Assembly (NCBI GenBank): GCA_959347315.1
Contig: OY365811.1
Location: forward strand, 40,235,715 to 40,299,714
Source of the DNA: Bimastos eiseni
Lineage: Eukaryota; Annelida; Clitellata; Crassiclitellata; Lumbricidae
Direction: 5' to 3'
DNA length: 64,000 nucleotides
The position numbers and the translations under genes are program-made. Under the pieces are notes generated by a model. It worked only from the letters and a program-made list of their open reading frames with translations. It did not search any database and had not been told where the DNA came from. Positions 11,610 through 42,726 of this stretch are shown here, piece after piece (the stretch's first letter is position 1; the number at the start of each line of letters is the position of its first letter).

Positions 11610-14600
11610 ATGGCTGGATTATGTGAGCGTTCAACCGGTGAAGATGTTGACGATGGAGTTGTTTCTACTTCCGCCATCAAAGTCAACCAAGGTAAGCTTT
11701 AGTCTTTCTACGTCCTTTATAGTTGTTTATTGTTACTATAACTGACAATTTTTAGTAGCTTATCTGGCTATACCTTGCACTTCGCTGGTAAGTTAAAAAC
11801 TGTTAATTAATGAAATCATCGCTGAATTGTTGGTAGAATTTGTGTTACGATCAACGGAAGGCGTGGTTGAATAGCATTAGTTAACTCTGCTCGACTTAAG
11901 GAAAGGGATGATCGCACGTGATGGAATCAGTTCGTATTTCTGTTTGATTTCTTTATTCTCGTACGCTCTATAGTCTATACCTCTATAGTCTATACCTATT
12001 CTGAGCTCTTCTGTGCATTAAGTGGCGTGTAGTAGATCAGGCCAACGAGAACGAGAAGTTTATCATGCTAAAGCATTTGCGTCATCATAAACTCATGGTC
12101 AAGGATTTGGCACGAAGTGATGACGATGACTAATGTTGTTCTTGATGACGATGATGACAAATGTTTAAACGACATGATTATAGGGTCGTTAATCAAACTA
12201 TACTGCTACTGGTTTTACTACTAAAGATTTATTTGTTTTCAGCACGTCAGTTATTTGGTGTGAAAGGCGACGCTATTCTGGCACATAACTTGCAAGACAA
12301 AGAATGTTAGTTTTCTTCATTTGAAACTCAATTTATTCTTATTTCAGGATGACTGTGAAGAAGAGAGTGAAGAGATATGATGATAAGAATGATGATGATG
12401 AGAAGCAGGAGGAGAAGGAGGAGGAGGAGGACAATGATGATACTGATAATAGCAATGACAGTGTTGTTGTTAGTGATGATGGTGAAGATGATGATAACGT
12501 CAACGACGTTGAAACTGATGCTGTCGCTACTGAAATGAAGTAGTCAAAGTAAAAGATGAAAATGATGCTGATGATGATAATGATGACGTGATAATGATGT
12601 TGATGACAACTACAACGAACGACGACAACGACGATGCTAATGACATTCGTAATTGACCTTGTGGTCGGGTGTTGTCTTCTCACAGTTGAGGCGAAGTACA
12701 GTTGGAATCGAGAGGTGAGACGGGCTGCTCGTACTGATGTTCCTCTGGCGAAGGCTACACACGACAATGAGAAAGAGAAGCTACAAAGGGATCGACTACA
12801 CTTCCTTCAGGACCAGGCCAGGCTGTACGGAAGGCGCTAGATAAATGGACAATTGCGTTTAGCACTTTAGCTCCAATTCATTAACCAAAGACCTGTTATG
12901 CACAGGACAGGAAAGTCTATGTGTGATGTTGTGCCGCTCGTTTTCGGGTGGTAATCGGGAGCAATAAATTTTCACATCTTGTTGCCAGAGATTCGAGGTT
13001 GGGGGCAAACAGTCCTTAACGACTAGGGGACCTGAGGGAGCGTCGTAAGTTCTTGACCATTTGATGCCAAATGAAGTGCATTCTGGGGGTCCTGAAACAG
13101 ATTTTTGGCCCTGTAGACCTGGAAAACGGCGTGCGCGGGTTTCAGAGACCCCTCGATTGCGTGTCAGGTATTCCCCGAACCAACGGTGAAGGTTTTGCGT
13201 GAATAGCTCTAAAACTGTGCAGATGGATCGCCGGACAAAGACACACAGACAGACAGACGGATAGACAGACGGACAGACAGACGGACAGACAGAGAAAATT
13301 CTCTTTATTTACACAGATTATTAATTTCATGCCTATAAATAGTTTTGCTCCTATTTAAATTATTATTGATTCATTGCCTTCGACAATTCATGCGCTTATT
13401 TGGTTGTATATTTTCCATTCAGGGCTGAGGAAGATGCCGAACTTGCTCGCCGGTACGACAGAGAGGAACAGCTGACCAAACAAAGAGACAGACTGAAGCA
13501 GGAAGCCCTCGACCAGGTAATCGAATCATATAATAAGACGACAGTTTATCCAATACCATTGTGTAAAATTCAGTCTATCTCATCTAATCCAAGCCAATCC
13601 TTGCTAATCATGTCAAATCCTCTTTAGTACAATCATGGAACTGTGTTCAGCAAACCTCTGCAGCAACATTCTTCAGAACTTAAATGATGATCACGGTGTC
13701 CTATAATTTGAAACCTATGATACTGATATTGAAAACAATATCATCTAAGCAGCTCCTAATTAATCGAATCCAAACCGATCTAATATGTTCCAAGTCAAGC
13801 CAGTCTCGTCCAGCCTACTTCCATTTAATACAATATTCTCTAATAGACTAATAGTCTATAATCTAATCAAATTCACGTCAATCCAATATGACTAAATCAC
13901 AGTCAATCTAATCCAAAATACTTCTACTTGATCCAATCCAATATTTAAATAATAATCAATTCATTGCTCATGAATATTCATACACCTATATTAATAATTA
14001 TTAATTTCATGCCTATGAATATTCATGCTCCTATGAGCATGCAATTCACTGCATTCCTATCAGATCTGATCTCATCATTGTCCCTACGTTTATCCATGAT
14101 GCCTTCATGTGGGTCATTGGCTGATGTTACAGGAGATGGCTAATCGTATCCAGGTCATGGAAATCCAAGAACAAGGTCGGCCAAAGGTCAGGCGATCACG
14201 TGACGACGACCACAGCGAACGAGGTGACGATTGAGATCCTTTGTAAAACGGGGCAAGCGACTGGCTGCATGGGATGGTAAAAGAAAGGGAGAAACGAATG
14301 AACCAACGGATAAATGAACGCATGAACGAACGAACGATTGAGTGAACGAACGAACGAATGAATGGCTGAACGGTGATAATGAAGCATTTGTGAAGGGACT
14401 GAAGACTCTAGTCTTTAATACCTTTATCTATAATCTGGCATGCATACATGCATCCGTGGACTTATAAACACGCTCACATAGAGATCAATTAATTGAAAAA
14501 CGAGGAGAGTTAAGGTCATGCTGTCGATCTACATAATACGCACATCTGAATTCACACACACGCGTACACACATATTTAGGGTCGATCATTAAAAGTGGTA

Positions 14601-17600
14601 TAAATTTTTCTCTGTTTCAAATAGTTTAGTCAATTTTAACCGTTTTATACAAATATGAATTTGTGATGTGCCTGAAAAACTTCATTTGATAACACCTACT
14701 TTTGATGTATTATCAAAAACCTGAGGTAACTTTGGTCCACCCTGTATATGTATATATACTATTATATACACATATACATATATATATATAATATATACAT
14801 GTCTATGCATATACGTGCATTGATATTCTTTATATGCATACAAATTATATACATCTATGGTTTGGTTGTCTGGTGCGGTTGACGTAGGTCATCATCCGCT
14901 TGGAGGGTCCGTCATCCGAATGAGTTCCTTCGCCGGATTCCATCTGGATCCAGCGTCTGCAACTGGGGACGACGGACTGTCGGAGGAAGAGCGGAAGCAG
15001 CTGATGATGATGCAAGACGAGGTAACCACTATGACGTCATTACTTCAGGTTTAACCGTCAGCCGATGATGACGATCGAGTGATGACGACGAAAAGAGATG
15101 TTGTTGGCAATTGTTTTGGCGTTGAAAGAAGGTTTATATTATATCATCTGACCTTTTGGATGTTGACCCTGACCTTTTGGACGTTGACCCTGACCTTCTA
15201 AATGTTAACCTGATAAACGCTTAACGAAGTAAGCATGTACAGTCTTTATTGTGCCCAGTTGGTTGTTCGCAATCCGGCGCGCTTGCATCATAACACATGT
15301 ACTTTGGTCTGATGCGCGGTTACCGCGGTAGAAATACATGTAGATCGATGCATCAGATAGCCTATCACCCTCATTGAAAATTTAATTTTCTATTAATAAA
15401 AATTTTAATTATAAAATATGACTGTGATAATGATGATTGAAAAAGGAATACCTTCTCTATGTGCTCTGATGCTGAACCCGAATCTAGTTCGGTGAGACGC
15501 AGAATGTCAGAGTCAAAATAAAGCTGACCAGGGTCAACATCTAGAAGGTCAGGGTCAACATCAAGTCGGTCATGGTCAATATGAAGTTGACCAGGATCAA
15601 CATCTAGAAGGTCAGGTTCAACATAAAGTTGGTGATGGTCAACATCTAGCAGGTCACGCTCAACATCGAGTTGGTCAGGGTCTACATCCAGAAAGTTCAA
15701 GGTCGACATTCAGAAGGTCAAGGTCAACGATGCATTCGGTGTTTCTTGATTAAAAAATTTATCTCATATGTGTTCGCTTTTTTTGTTCACAGGAGTTGGC
15801 GTTGGCATTACAGGAACACGAACAGATGGTAAGCAGAGCTAATTATAGCTATTCCTGTCTCTCTTTCTCAGCTAAGGTCGTCGGAATTTAAGACATTTCG
15901 CGATGATGATATTCGTCAGATTAATCATCATCGTCATCATCATTATCATCATCATGTAAATGTTCGATTACATTACATTGCAACACAATTTGGTCCATTT
16001 GCCATCATAACTGTTAATTTTATCAACACCTCAACACATTTTATCACAGCGACCTTCTACTTCATCATCTTCCTCTTCATCATCATGATTATGGTAATGG
16101 TCACCATCAGCATCCATTATAATCTTTCATAATCTCTTCTAATCTCATCCCTTATATGGCACGGACAATATCGCAATCCCAGGAGATCTCTCTTTGGCCA
16201 CTTCAGCGAAATAAAATAGAAACATTATATCGTAATAATACTAAATATATCTTATTTATATTTATATCCTATTTATATTTGTATCCTATTTATATTTATA
16301 TCCTATTTATATTTATATCCTATTTATTGTGTATATAATCAGAAAAAATTGAAGCCAACCACACGATCATTTTCACCTTGATCGAGGTCAATGATCATCA
16401 TCATCAACAACAGCAAAATAATGATTCACAGACTAAGTTTTCGTTTCTTAATCTGGAGCGTTGCTATGCGTCTTAGAGGGCTCTCCGGTTAGAGCGAAGT
16501 CGTGTTGACGAGCGAATAAGCGTTGATGGACACGTGACGCAGCAAGGTCCTATACGTGTCGTTGGTCATTCACCTCCTATCATGTCCGACCAACACCAGA
16601 ACCGGTCGCTTGGGCAGCCGTTGACCCGTCAGGCGCCCCAAGCCCCGGTTCATCACGTCAACACGGACGACGCGTATGCACATCCAATTCGGAGGCGGAC
16701 ACCAAATGACGTCACCGACAAAAGCGTGACGCTGGTGACATCAGTGGGAAACAGCGAATTGTGAGTGTATTTCCATGGAAACATCATATGGCATTGTAAA
16801 TGTTTGGTTTCATTTGTACCTAATGTATGACGTCTGTAAACTTGGTGACAATAGCAACCACGGAAGAGAGAAAGATGGAAAGACAGATATGTCTACCAGG
16901 GGTGTAACAAGTGGGTGGGCAGAGGGGCACCGGTCCCCTAGTTTTAGTGCTCAGTGTTCCCATGTACCCCCAAATCGGTTCTTTTTATGTTTCTCCAATG
17001 GCTTTTTAAGATGACATTTGTTAAGATAAGTTGTGCCCCATTTTTCAAATTTCTGAGGGACAAAATTCAAAAATTTTATGAAAATTGTGCCCTCCCCCAC
17101 TTTCAAAACCTTGTCACACCTCTGATGTCGACTTAATTAACCTCTGCCTTCTTTCGTTAGAAATTAACAGGCATAATTTCTCTGGAATGCGTATAGTCTA
17201 TATCTGTAATATTTAAAATGCATAAGCCACTTCTTTTAAAATGTTGCCATTCGTTCAGTAGGCCTACTCCCACTCGCTACTTGAGTGGCTGTTGCTTATA
17301 GAACTGAAGTAAGTTGCTAATTAAATAAATAGCCTTGTTTGCATCGACAAGCGTACGTACATTGCACTGTATAAGCTTACGACGACTGCATACATTATGG
17401 AGCAGCTAGCCATTCGCGCAGTGCATTTGAGAGGTGATCGAAAGGCGTTATAGAAATCCATTGCGACTTACCGTAATATACCCAAATGACATCACCTTAC
17501 GTTAATTTGCAATGCACCTGCATGTCTTTTCCATAGCTTCCGAGCAATGCCATCGGCTGGAGCAGCATCCGCGTCATCGAAATCTCAACCGAAGACCGTA

Positions 17601-18401
17601 CGATTGGTGGCACCTTCAAACCATCGCAGTAGGTGCAGACGTCGCATGTTGTCAACTCTAAGATACAAAACTTACTCCTTGGTAGATATATAAATGCGTT
17701 TGGAGAAGATTGGGCTTACGAAGAACTGCACCGCACAACATCTCTGGTACAGCATCTCTGGTGCGACCTGCATCCTGAATTCTACACTTATTATGAATTT
17801 AGGCTCACCACTATCAATATCTATCACCCACCGTCACCTCTCTCAGGCTGCTTTATCCATCAGCCCTCGGGGTTTCCATTAGAAACTAGTCTCACATTTT
17901 CAAGAACTCTTGCCCAGACTTGCTTGATCATCTACCTTTCAGTCGTCAAAGAGAACGACACCCGCCACACTGCCTGCTCTGGAAACCTAACTCTGACCTT
18001 CCTTTGACCATCCTTTGGACAATCCTCTGACTCGACGCATCGCTCGTTAATAAGCTGGTGCCCTGCGCTTGGCTTCGCGTAGAGATTTAAGTTTTGAGAT
18101 TACGATTACGATATGGGTGTGATTAGGTGGATGAAGGAAGATGAAAGGGAAAATTTCAAACCGCTGTTAATTTCAGATTTGGTATCAACTATTTAGTACA
18201 AAATCTAGCATTGGTAGTGGTAGGCGTGGCCTGCTGTGGCCACTGACCAATAGCGTTCAAGCCCATTGTTTCAAAATTACAGTTAAAAATTATTTTTGTC
18301 CAGGCGATTCGTCAGTGGAAATGAAAAAAACAAATTCTGCTCAATCGAATCGAAAGACGTCGAATCAAGACTCAGCAGAGAAATCTAGCAGACAAAAGTA
18401 G
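11610..18401 (+). CDS. CCDC50: CCDC50/Ymer-like coiled-coil protein (10 exons)
   Basis: Exons: 11610-11691, 12243-12305, 12686-12824, 13423-13516, 14133-14223, 14888-15021, 15793-15828, 16477-16760, 17537-17628, 18304-18401 (370 aa). All phases close and TAG ends the last exon. CCDC50 is a soluble coiled-coil protein that binds ubiquitin chains in EGF-receptor and NF-kB signalling. The family's N-terminal domain is visible as GDAILAHNLQDKE (about residues 35-48), then YSWN and DVPLAK, followed by a Glu/Arg coiled coil (about 70-145). A second short helix, QDEELALALQEHE (about 199-211), resembles an MIU ubiquitin-binding motif and matches a similar helix in vertebrate CCDC50. The tail (214-370) is Ser/Pro/Lys-rich and not recognised. 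The start at 11610 is the last in-frame Met; an upstream Met at 11514 or a further exon is possible. Introns hold GAT repeats, inverted minisatellites and a hAT MITE. Confidence 0.75.
12355..12640. repeat. GAT-rich imperfect repeat in intron 2 of CCDC50
   Basis: GATGATGAT/GAGGAG-rich low-complexity DNA. It yields an acidic 64-residue open frame. The CCDC50 model joins across it in phase without using it. Confidence 0.8.
15500..15730. repeat. GGTCAACAT minisatellite, intron of CCDC50
   Basis: About six imperfect copies of a 36-base unit containing AGAAGGTCAGGGTCAACATC. A complementary block of the same repeat lies at 15150-15205 in opposite orientation. Confidence 0.85.
16243..16330. repeat. 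TTATATTTATATCCTATT tandem repeat
   Basis: Four to five copies of an 18-base AT-rich unit within the CCDC50-like gene, between exons 7 and 8. Confidence 0.9.
16897..17124. mobile_element. hAT-type MITE, 228 bp
   Basis: Terminal inverted repeats CAGGGGTGTAACAAG and (from the right end) CAGAGGTGTGACAAG. They are flanked by ATGTCTAC (16889-16896) and ATGTCGAC (17125-17132), an 8-base target duplication with one mismatch. It has no transposase. It sits in the CCDC50-like intron between exons 8 and 9. The TIR start CAGxGG and the 8-base duplication are hAT hallmarks. Confidence 0.85.
18030..18112 (+). mobile_element. 3' tail of a non-LTR retrotransposon (tail family 2)
   Basis: AATAAGCTGGTGCCCTGCGC, GGCTTCGCG and GATTACGATTACGAT are shared with 48653-48725, and in inverse orientation with 33025-33065 and 4205-4235. 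The GATTAC-repeat end is typical of retrotransposon 3' tails. The frame upstream (17633-18007) may be a decayed ORF end, but I cannot assign it. Confidence 0.55.
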
Positions 18402-19470
18402 CGATATCGTTCCATCGGGAGTTCAGAGTATTTGAAACCAGTTTCTACTCCTCATCAGAACGGTGAAGATTGGATTTAGTGTGACAGGAACCAGTGCAAA
18501 AATCACACTTCTCTATCTTGAAAATGAACTGATTTTCAAATACATAAACTGCGCCTGCGTTTTGTCACATTTGATTGCAATAATTGTTCTTTATAAGCAA
18601 TTGTTAATTAAAACATCGGGAGATCACAAAAACTATCTTAAAAACACCATAACGCATTAGCTGAGATTTCAAGAATTATTTTTCTTATTAGCAGCTCCGC
18701 AGAGGACAACACAAAATAACGACAACACTTAGGTTATACAATCATTGCGCTAGTCTGTAGCCCTGTATGGAAGCTTCTGTTTAACGATGCTGTATCGCTT
18801 CCCTCCTCCTTTCTCTGAAACGGGGACTGGCGACTCCAGTTGTCCATAGTATACGAGGTTTGATGAGCGTCATTCCCCTCAGTCGATGGACCAATCGGCC
18901 ACCGACTCACGCACTCGACCGTTGCGACTATCAGACCAAAGATTATATAAAACAAACTATCAAATGAATGTTTTTATCCGATATCGTATAACGCCGCTAT
19001 ATAAATCAATTATCCTATTTTGCCATTATTGTGCTATTGTAATGTATTACAAGTTTGCTGCTGTTGTTATAACTATTATTATTTTTATATAGGCCTACTA
19101 TAATTATCATTATGATAATTAGTAATCGTCAGTATTATTAGCACTATTACTATTACTACTGCTGCTGCTGCTACTCTACCACAGCAACAATTACATCCAC
19201 TGCTACTATTTTAATATTATTATTATCAATTAAAAGCTGCTGATGCTACTATTATTAGCATCATCATTAGTCTTAAAGCTGCTGCTGATACTATTATTAG
19301 TGTTTGTATTACAAGCTGTTGCTGGTAGGCCTACTATTATTAGCAGAGCCTATTATTATTTCTAGTTAGTTTACTTTTTTATCACGTATGACGATTTTCA
19401 TAACTAGCTGAAATTATTGTTTCTCATTTTTAACAGTACTTCATATATCAATTTAGATGGAAAAAGAGTT
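18402..19470. other. 3' flank of CCDC50-like gene; no further gene
   Basis: A weak polyadenylation-like ATTAAA lies at 18607. From 19080 to 19350 the sequence is rich in ATT/CTG trinucleotides. No coding feature is supported. Confidence 0.5.
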
Positions 19471-19553
19471 GTCAGAAGTGGGATTTGAACCCACGCCCGG
19501 AGAACCGGACTGCGACCTGAACGCAGCGCCTTAGACCGCTCGGCCATCCTGAC
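19471..19553 (-). tRNA. tRNA-Leu (anticodon CAG), copy 1
   Basis: This is an 83-nt class II tRNA read on the minus strand. The acceptor stem GTCAGGA pairs with TTCTGAC. The A box TGGCCGAGCGG and B box GGTTCAAATCC are intact, the anticodon stem-loop is TGCGTTCAGGTCGCA, and there is a long variable arm. A TTTTT terminator follows within ten bases of the 3' end. There is no intron. Confidence 0.97.
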
Positions 19554-19723
19554 TGCGGTAATTACGGTGCTATAAAAGATTTATAGTGAACTGGAAGCTA
19601 CTTAACTGACAACAACCGAAAACGCGGGAAATTGAGGTGTCCTCATTATTAGTACACTAAAATGTTATTGATTCAAAGTCGACGACACTGTAATAATCAA
19701 CATCGGTTGACAAAAAATTAGTT

Positions 19724-19806
19724 GTCAGAAGTGGGATTTGAACCCACGCCCGGAGAACCGGACTGCGACCTGAACGCAGCGCCTTAGACCGCTCGGCCAT
19801 CCTGAC
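19724..19806 (-). tRNA. tRNA-Leu (anticodon CAG), copy 2
   Basis: Identical over all 83 bases to the copy at 19471-19553 and in the same orientation, with its own TTTTTT terminator. The 5' flank also shares blocks with copy 1 (TTTATAGTGAAC, CTGACAACA), so the duplicated unit of about 253 bases includes the upstream region. Confidence 0.97.
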
Positions 19807-20287
19807 TTGCAACGTTTAGATCGTACAAACTCTTTATAGTGAACAGAAACTCGGTCATCTGACAACAGACGATTCACTGAAACTTCTTTCAATAGGAACT
19901 ATTCGCTGTTAAACTAAAATAACAGTAAACGCTGCGAAACTGAACTTCAGCATAGCAGTCGAACGGTTTGCACCATCTAGAGAATAGCTAGCGAACAGCT
20001 GCAAACCACAGATTTTTAATTGACAGAAATATTTGGCACAGCAAAAGAACGAAAGAGCGCAAGATTAAGTAAAATATTTTTTGGCACTTTAGCATTCTCA
20101 GATGACTATCATCAGATAAATACCTCACTTAAGCATCAATGACGGAGCACCTTTGTCAGAATACAGATGGTCCCTTTTTCAGTTATTGTACATACTTATG
20201 TACATTATAGATGGCGCCTTGATGCTTGATGGGCATGTTAATGACATCTAGCGAACGCAAATGCCAAGCCGTTGTCATTGGAAACGA

Positions 20288-20302
20288 GTTGACGTTGGTA
20301 AC
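20288..20302 (+). promoter_or_regulatory. Candidate RFX X-box upstream of DNAI1
   Basis: GTTGACGTTGGTAAC is an imperfect palindrome matching the X-box pattern (RYYNYY, 1-3 spacer, RRNRAC) at all but one constrained position. It lies 73 bases before the DNAI1 start codon. RFX factors drive ciliary genes in animals through sites at this distance. The assignment is by pattern only. Confidence 0.45.
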
Positions 20303-20374
20303 TCGGGGAGAGCGGTGCTTAAATTAACAGGTCGCAGAAGAATATTAATTTTTTTAAATCAAGTATATCTAATA

Positions 20375-39123
<18,749 letters not shown>

Positions 39124-39395
39124 GAACGACAAGCAAAAGTTAAACTGACGCACTAACCAAGATCACTACGAAAAACTTGAAACATGTCTAATGCAGAATC
39201 GATAGTTTGTAAAGTATTGACCAGGTTTTCTGTTTAAAGGCTTTGAAAGATAGTTTGTGAAGTTTTACCAATCCTTCCTTAGTGAACTTCTAACCAGGAT
39301 TCTGGTGTGATTTTCACTCATTAATTTTTCTGCTAAAACTGCAGAAAGCATTCATTTTGACAATCATGACTGCAAGAATCTACAATATATGTGTC

Positions 39396-39401
39396 AATAA
39401 A
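39396..39401 (+). terminator. DNAI1 polyadenylation signal
   Basis: AATAAA 273 bases after the stop codon, the first canonical signal in the 3' flank. A retrotransposon tail (39433-39490) begins shortly after. Confidence 0.55.
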
Positions 39402-40217
39402 GTTATTGGCCTATGCGCACATCTGAGTAGATATCTTGAAGGGGCACTAGCTATATCAAGTATTTTTGATTGATTGATTGATTTTGATTGATTAGTAGCA
39501 TCAGAATATCCAGCCAAATTAAGCAATGCCTCTGTGAAACATTTTGGTTGAAGTTGTTTGACGATTGATTGTCTGATCCTCTCATTCATTCATTCCAAGC
39601 ATTTATATAGCACCTCTCCAAAACCTAAGCAGAGTACACCCAGTTTTCAAGTGTTCAAAGAAAATGATGCAGACTCCATAACTACAACACAAAGATCCAT
39701 ATTGTGGATTGTCCGGCCCAACCACCAAAGAGTGCAATTATTCCTATACGGTAACTGTATAGGAACATACATCTAATCATATTTCATATGCATAATTTAT
39801 TAACAACAATAATGATTGTAATTTATTTGGGCTGTATTGTAGGAAAAATAGATCTTAATTAAAAAATCATAAGTATTTATAAACAACACGTTGAAGTCAA
39901 AACACTGTATTCCATTATCTGATCATACAAGAAAAACACCAAGACCTGACTGCAAACCCCACACCTAAAATTATGCTAAGGGTTTAAGAAAGCATTATGT
40001 TGTTCTGAAATCATCTAGAATACTATAACCATATAACTGTAAATTAAATAACTGTGAAGCTTTTCAAGCCTTAACGAACTAAGCAACCATTTAGAACTAA
40101 GTATTTCGAGCACAAAACAGTTAAAGAATTCGTCAAACAAACCAGCCATAATTTTTGCCTAGTCAAATAATGAACGAATCCAGTTTTGTTGGAGAAGTCT
40201 GACATCTGGCAAAGTCG

Positions 40218-42726
40218 TCAACCAAGACGTTCGATGATCGCCTTGCAGAAGTCGGGCAGATCGCTCGGCGTACGCGACGTAACAAGATTACGATCGACCA
40301 CGACGGCTGCATTCTCATAGATGGCGCTACAAAAGCAATTTACAAACAAAGCGCTTAAAAGAGAATGCATTTTATTCATCGACAATGATATTCACCATCA
40401 TATAGGCCAGCGCAGAGAGCGCCTCGGTATAGATATCTTGAAGGGGTGCTAAATAAATGCTTGATTACATTATGCTACATTACATGTGTGGCATGGCGGT
40501 CTACACGGTTGTGTACATGGTCAGCCCTCTGGCGATTGTGGGATTGAACTTACTCAGCACAATCCTTGTAGTGATAATGAGCATGTTGTTTTATGCCTCA
40601 GAGCAAGATTTACTGCCCTGGTGTGCTAACGAGTGCAATAAATTAACGAACAAATAAACTTTCACTCTTCAGGACATTGTTACCAAAGTTCTACATTTCC
40701 AATAATTATGTGCTTGGCCCAGTTCCACTGCCACATCAAACTGTCCCACAACATATCTAAGCTTATCTACAGCAACATAGTCATTATCCACCGCTGTCAT
40801 TATCCCCTACTGTCATTATCCACCATTGTCAAAATCCACTACTGTCAATATCCACTACTGTCATTATCCACCACTGTCAATATCCACCACTGTCATTATC
40901 CCCTACTGTCCTTATCTACCATCGTCAATATCCACCACTGTCATTATCCCCTACTGTCCTTATCTACCATCGTCAATATCCACCACTGTCATTATCCCCT
41001 ACTGTCCTTATCTACCATTGTCAATATCCACCACTGTCATTATACACCAGAGTCAATATATCCACCACTGCCATTATCCACTGTAGTCAAATGTCCTAGG
41101 CGATTTCAGGTCATTCCCCAATCAAACTCTCTGCATAACAAGCTGAGAACTTCAACCAATCGACAACCGTGTTCCACAATCGGATATAAAACGTCAACTC
41201 GCATTTCTACTTCTTGTACTTAAGACTAGAAGACACACCCTGCATTCTCGACGTCATCTTTGATGGCAATGAAGCTCGTCAGTCGCCTGTCTTTGATGCA
41301 CTTGGCTGAGCAGAGGAGCCAGGCTGCATGGCAGATCGCTGCAACCACCTTGTCTAGATGACAAACAGATGACATCAACAGCAGCAGATATGAATAACAA
41401 TTATCATGCTCTAGGTACAATAATAAACATCACTAATGCTTCTGGTACCACATGAAATGTTTATAATGCTTTTCGTACTATGAATAACGCCTGACCAATG
41501 CTTCTGATACTGTGAGTAAGATCACCAAATGCTTTCCAAACAATAAATCACATCCTCTTGGTACTATGATGACATTACTAATTATTATATTGTGCAAAAT
41601 TTTTTTTTTTAAAGTTCAAAGCAGTTCCTACAGATTTGGCCATAGCCTTTTAGGACGCTTCAAGTAGCAATAAATGAGCATCATTTTGATGAACAACGTA
41701 CCGCTGTCCATCATCTTCCGTACCAGATCGACTACACGCTTGTCTCTTCTCAAGTAGTCCGGGCACCAGCCCCCTGCAATCACGAGGCCATCTAGTGACT
41801 ACAAAACAAATTTATTTATTTATCATTAAACGCATTTATCAAGCATGACAAGTTGGTAAACCTGAATCTGGATCACAGTTTAATGTTCCTTGTGGTCCAA
41901 GAATCGGTTTAATGTTCCCTATGGTCCTAGAGAGTCAGTTTAATGTTCCCTATGGTCCAAGAGTCGGTTTAATGTTCCCTATGGTCCAAGAGAGTCGGTT
42001 TAATGTTCCTTATGGTCCACGAAAGTAGGTTTAATGTTCCCTATGGTCAGAGCAGTATCATAGTAAGATACAGTGACTGAAATGAGGGAAACGAGTTTAC
42101 AAGTTAGGTTAACTTTTTTGGACAATTTCTGACTACAAGGGACCAAGTCACAGGCAAAAAGTCTTGAAAGTTACATTGCCACATTAATAAGCCATCTTAC
42201 CTCAGCAGTAACCTCATCAATGCTCCGGTCGGACGTGCACGGATAGCCATGTTTTGAGGTGTAAGTCTTGCCCTTCTCTGGTGCAACAGTGAAAGTCTCA
42301 TATCCAGCCTCTCGTAACCTTAGCAACGGATACCAGACCTACAAGCATGAAACAATAGCGATGTGACCCGTTATGCAGAAAGAACTGAGTTACTAATAAA
42401 CTCTACACACCGCATTGCATTTAAGGTATAATTATCATTCAATTGATTAGACCGTCTATGCACGGGAATTCATTGAAAACATAAAACTGAATGCCTACGA
42501 ATTAAATATGTTAACCAATAGCCTTTCCACGAGCGCCGAGTAATAGTAAAACGTTTTTTGAGCACGCGGTTGCTTTCCTTATGCGCACGACGGCGCTAAA
42601 TAAGTCCTGTAAATAGATAACTTTCGCTGCGGACCACAGAGACTCAGAGAGGAACGTCTATAATTATCCCATAGTTACCTCTAAATCTTCGTAATTAAAT
42701 TCCAATAGCACAGCGATTTTCTTCAT
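40218..42726 (-). CDS. PfpI/DJ-1 family protein, copy A (5 exons)
   Basis: Exons in transcript order: 42726-42679, 42338-42201, 41798-41702, 41353-41239, 40326-40218 (168 aa, close to the 166 aa of archaeal PfpI). The family adopts the DJ-1 flavodoxin-like fold; members have been described as proteases, deglycases or glyoxalases. Visible motifs are EFNYEDLE (residues 8-15), WYPLLRLREAG, GLVIAGGWCP (about 66-75), the nucleophile elbow AICHAAW with Cys102-His103, and AIKDDVENAG plus a VVVDRNLVTSR end as in PfpI. There is no signal peptide, so it is probably cytosolic. The whole locus is duplicated at 44252-46481 with the same intron phases. Intron 4 contains a minisatellite missing from copy B. 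The exact substrate is not inferable. Confidence 0.9.
40785..41085. repeat. TGTCATTATCCACCACTGTCAA minisatellite
   Basis: About a dozen 18-22-base units in intron 4 of PfpI copy A. There is a higher-order 54-base repeat at 40890-41040. It is absent from the matching intron of copy B, so it arose or expanded after the gene duplication. Confidence 0.9.
41875..42050. repeat. GTTTAATGTTCCCTATGGTCC minisatellite
   Basis: Five copies of a unit of about 30 bases in intron 2 of PfpI copy A. A single TTTAATGTGTCCAATGGTCC remnant sits at the same place in copy B. Confidence 0.9.

Noticed and set aside
12349..12543. Acidic 64-aa ORF
   Set aside because: It lies in GAT/GAG repeat DNA inside CCDC50 intron 2. 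The flanking exons join in phase without it and match the CCDC50 domain across the junction.
12339..12767. 142-aa Ser/Val-rich minus-strand ORF
   Set aside because: Antisense of the GAT repeat and of CCDC50 exon 3.
17633..18007. 124-aa ORF as a gene
   Set aside because: It overlaps CCDC50 intron 9 and precedes a retrotransposon-like tail; no recognisable domain. At most a decayed element.
40708..41223. 171-aa Tyr/Pro/Leu/Ser ORF
   Set aside because: Translation of the minisatellite in intron 4 of PfpI copy A, on the opposite strand to the gene.
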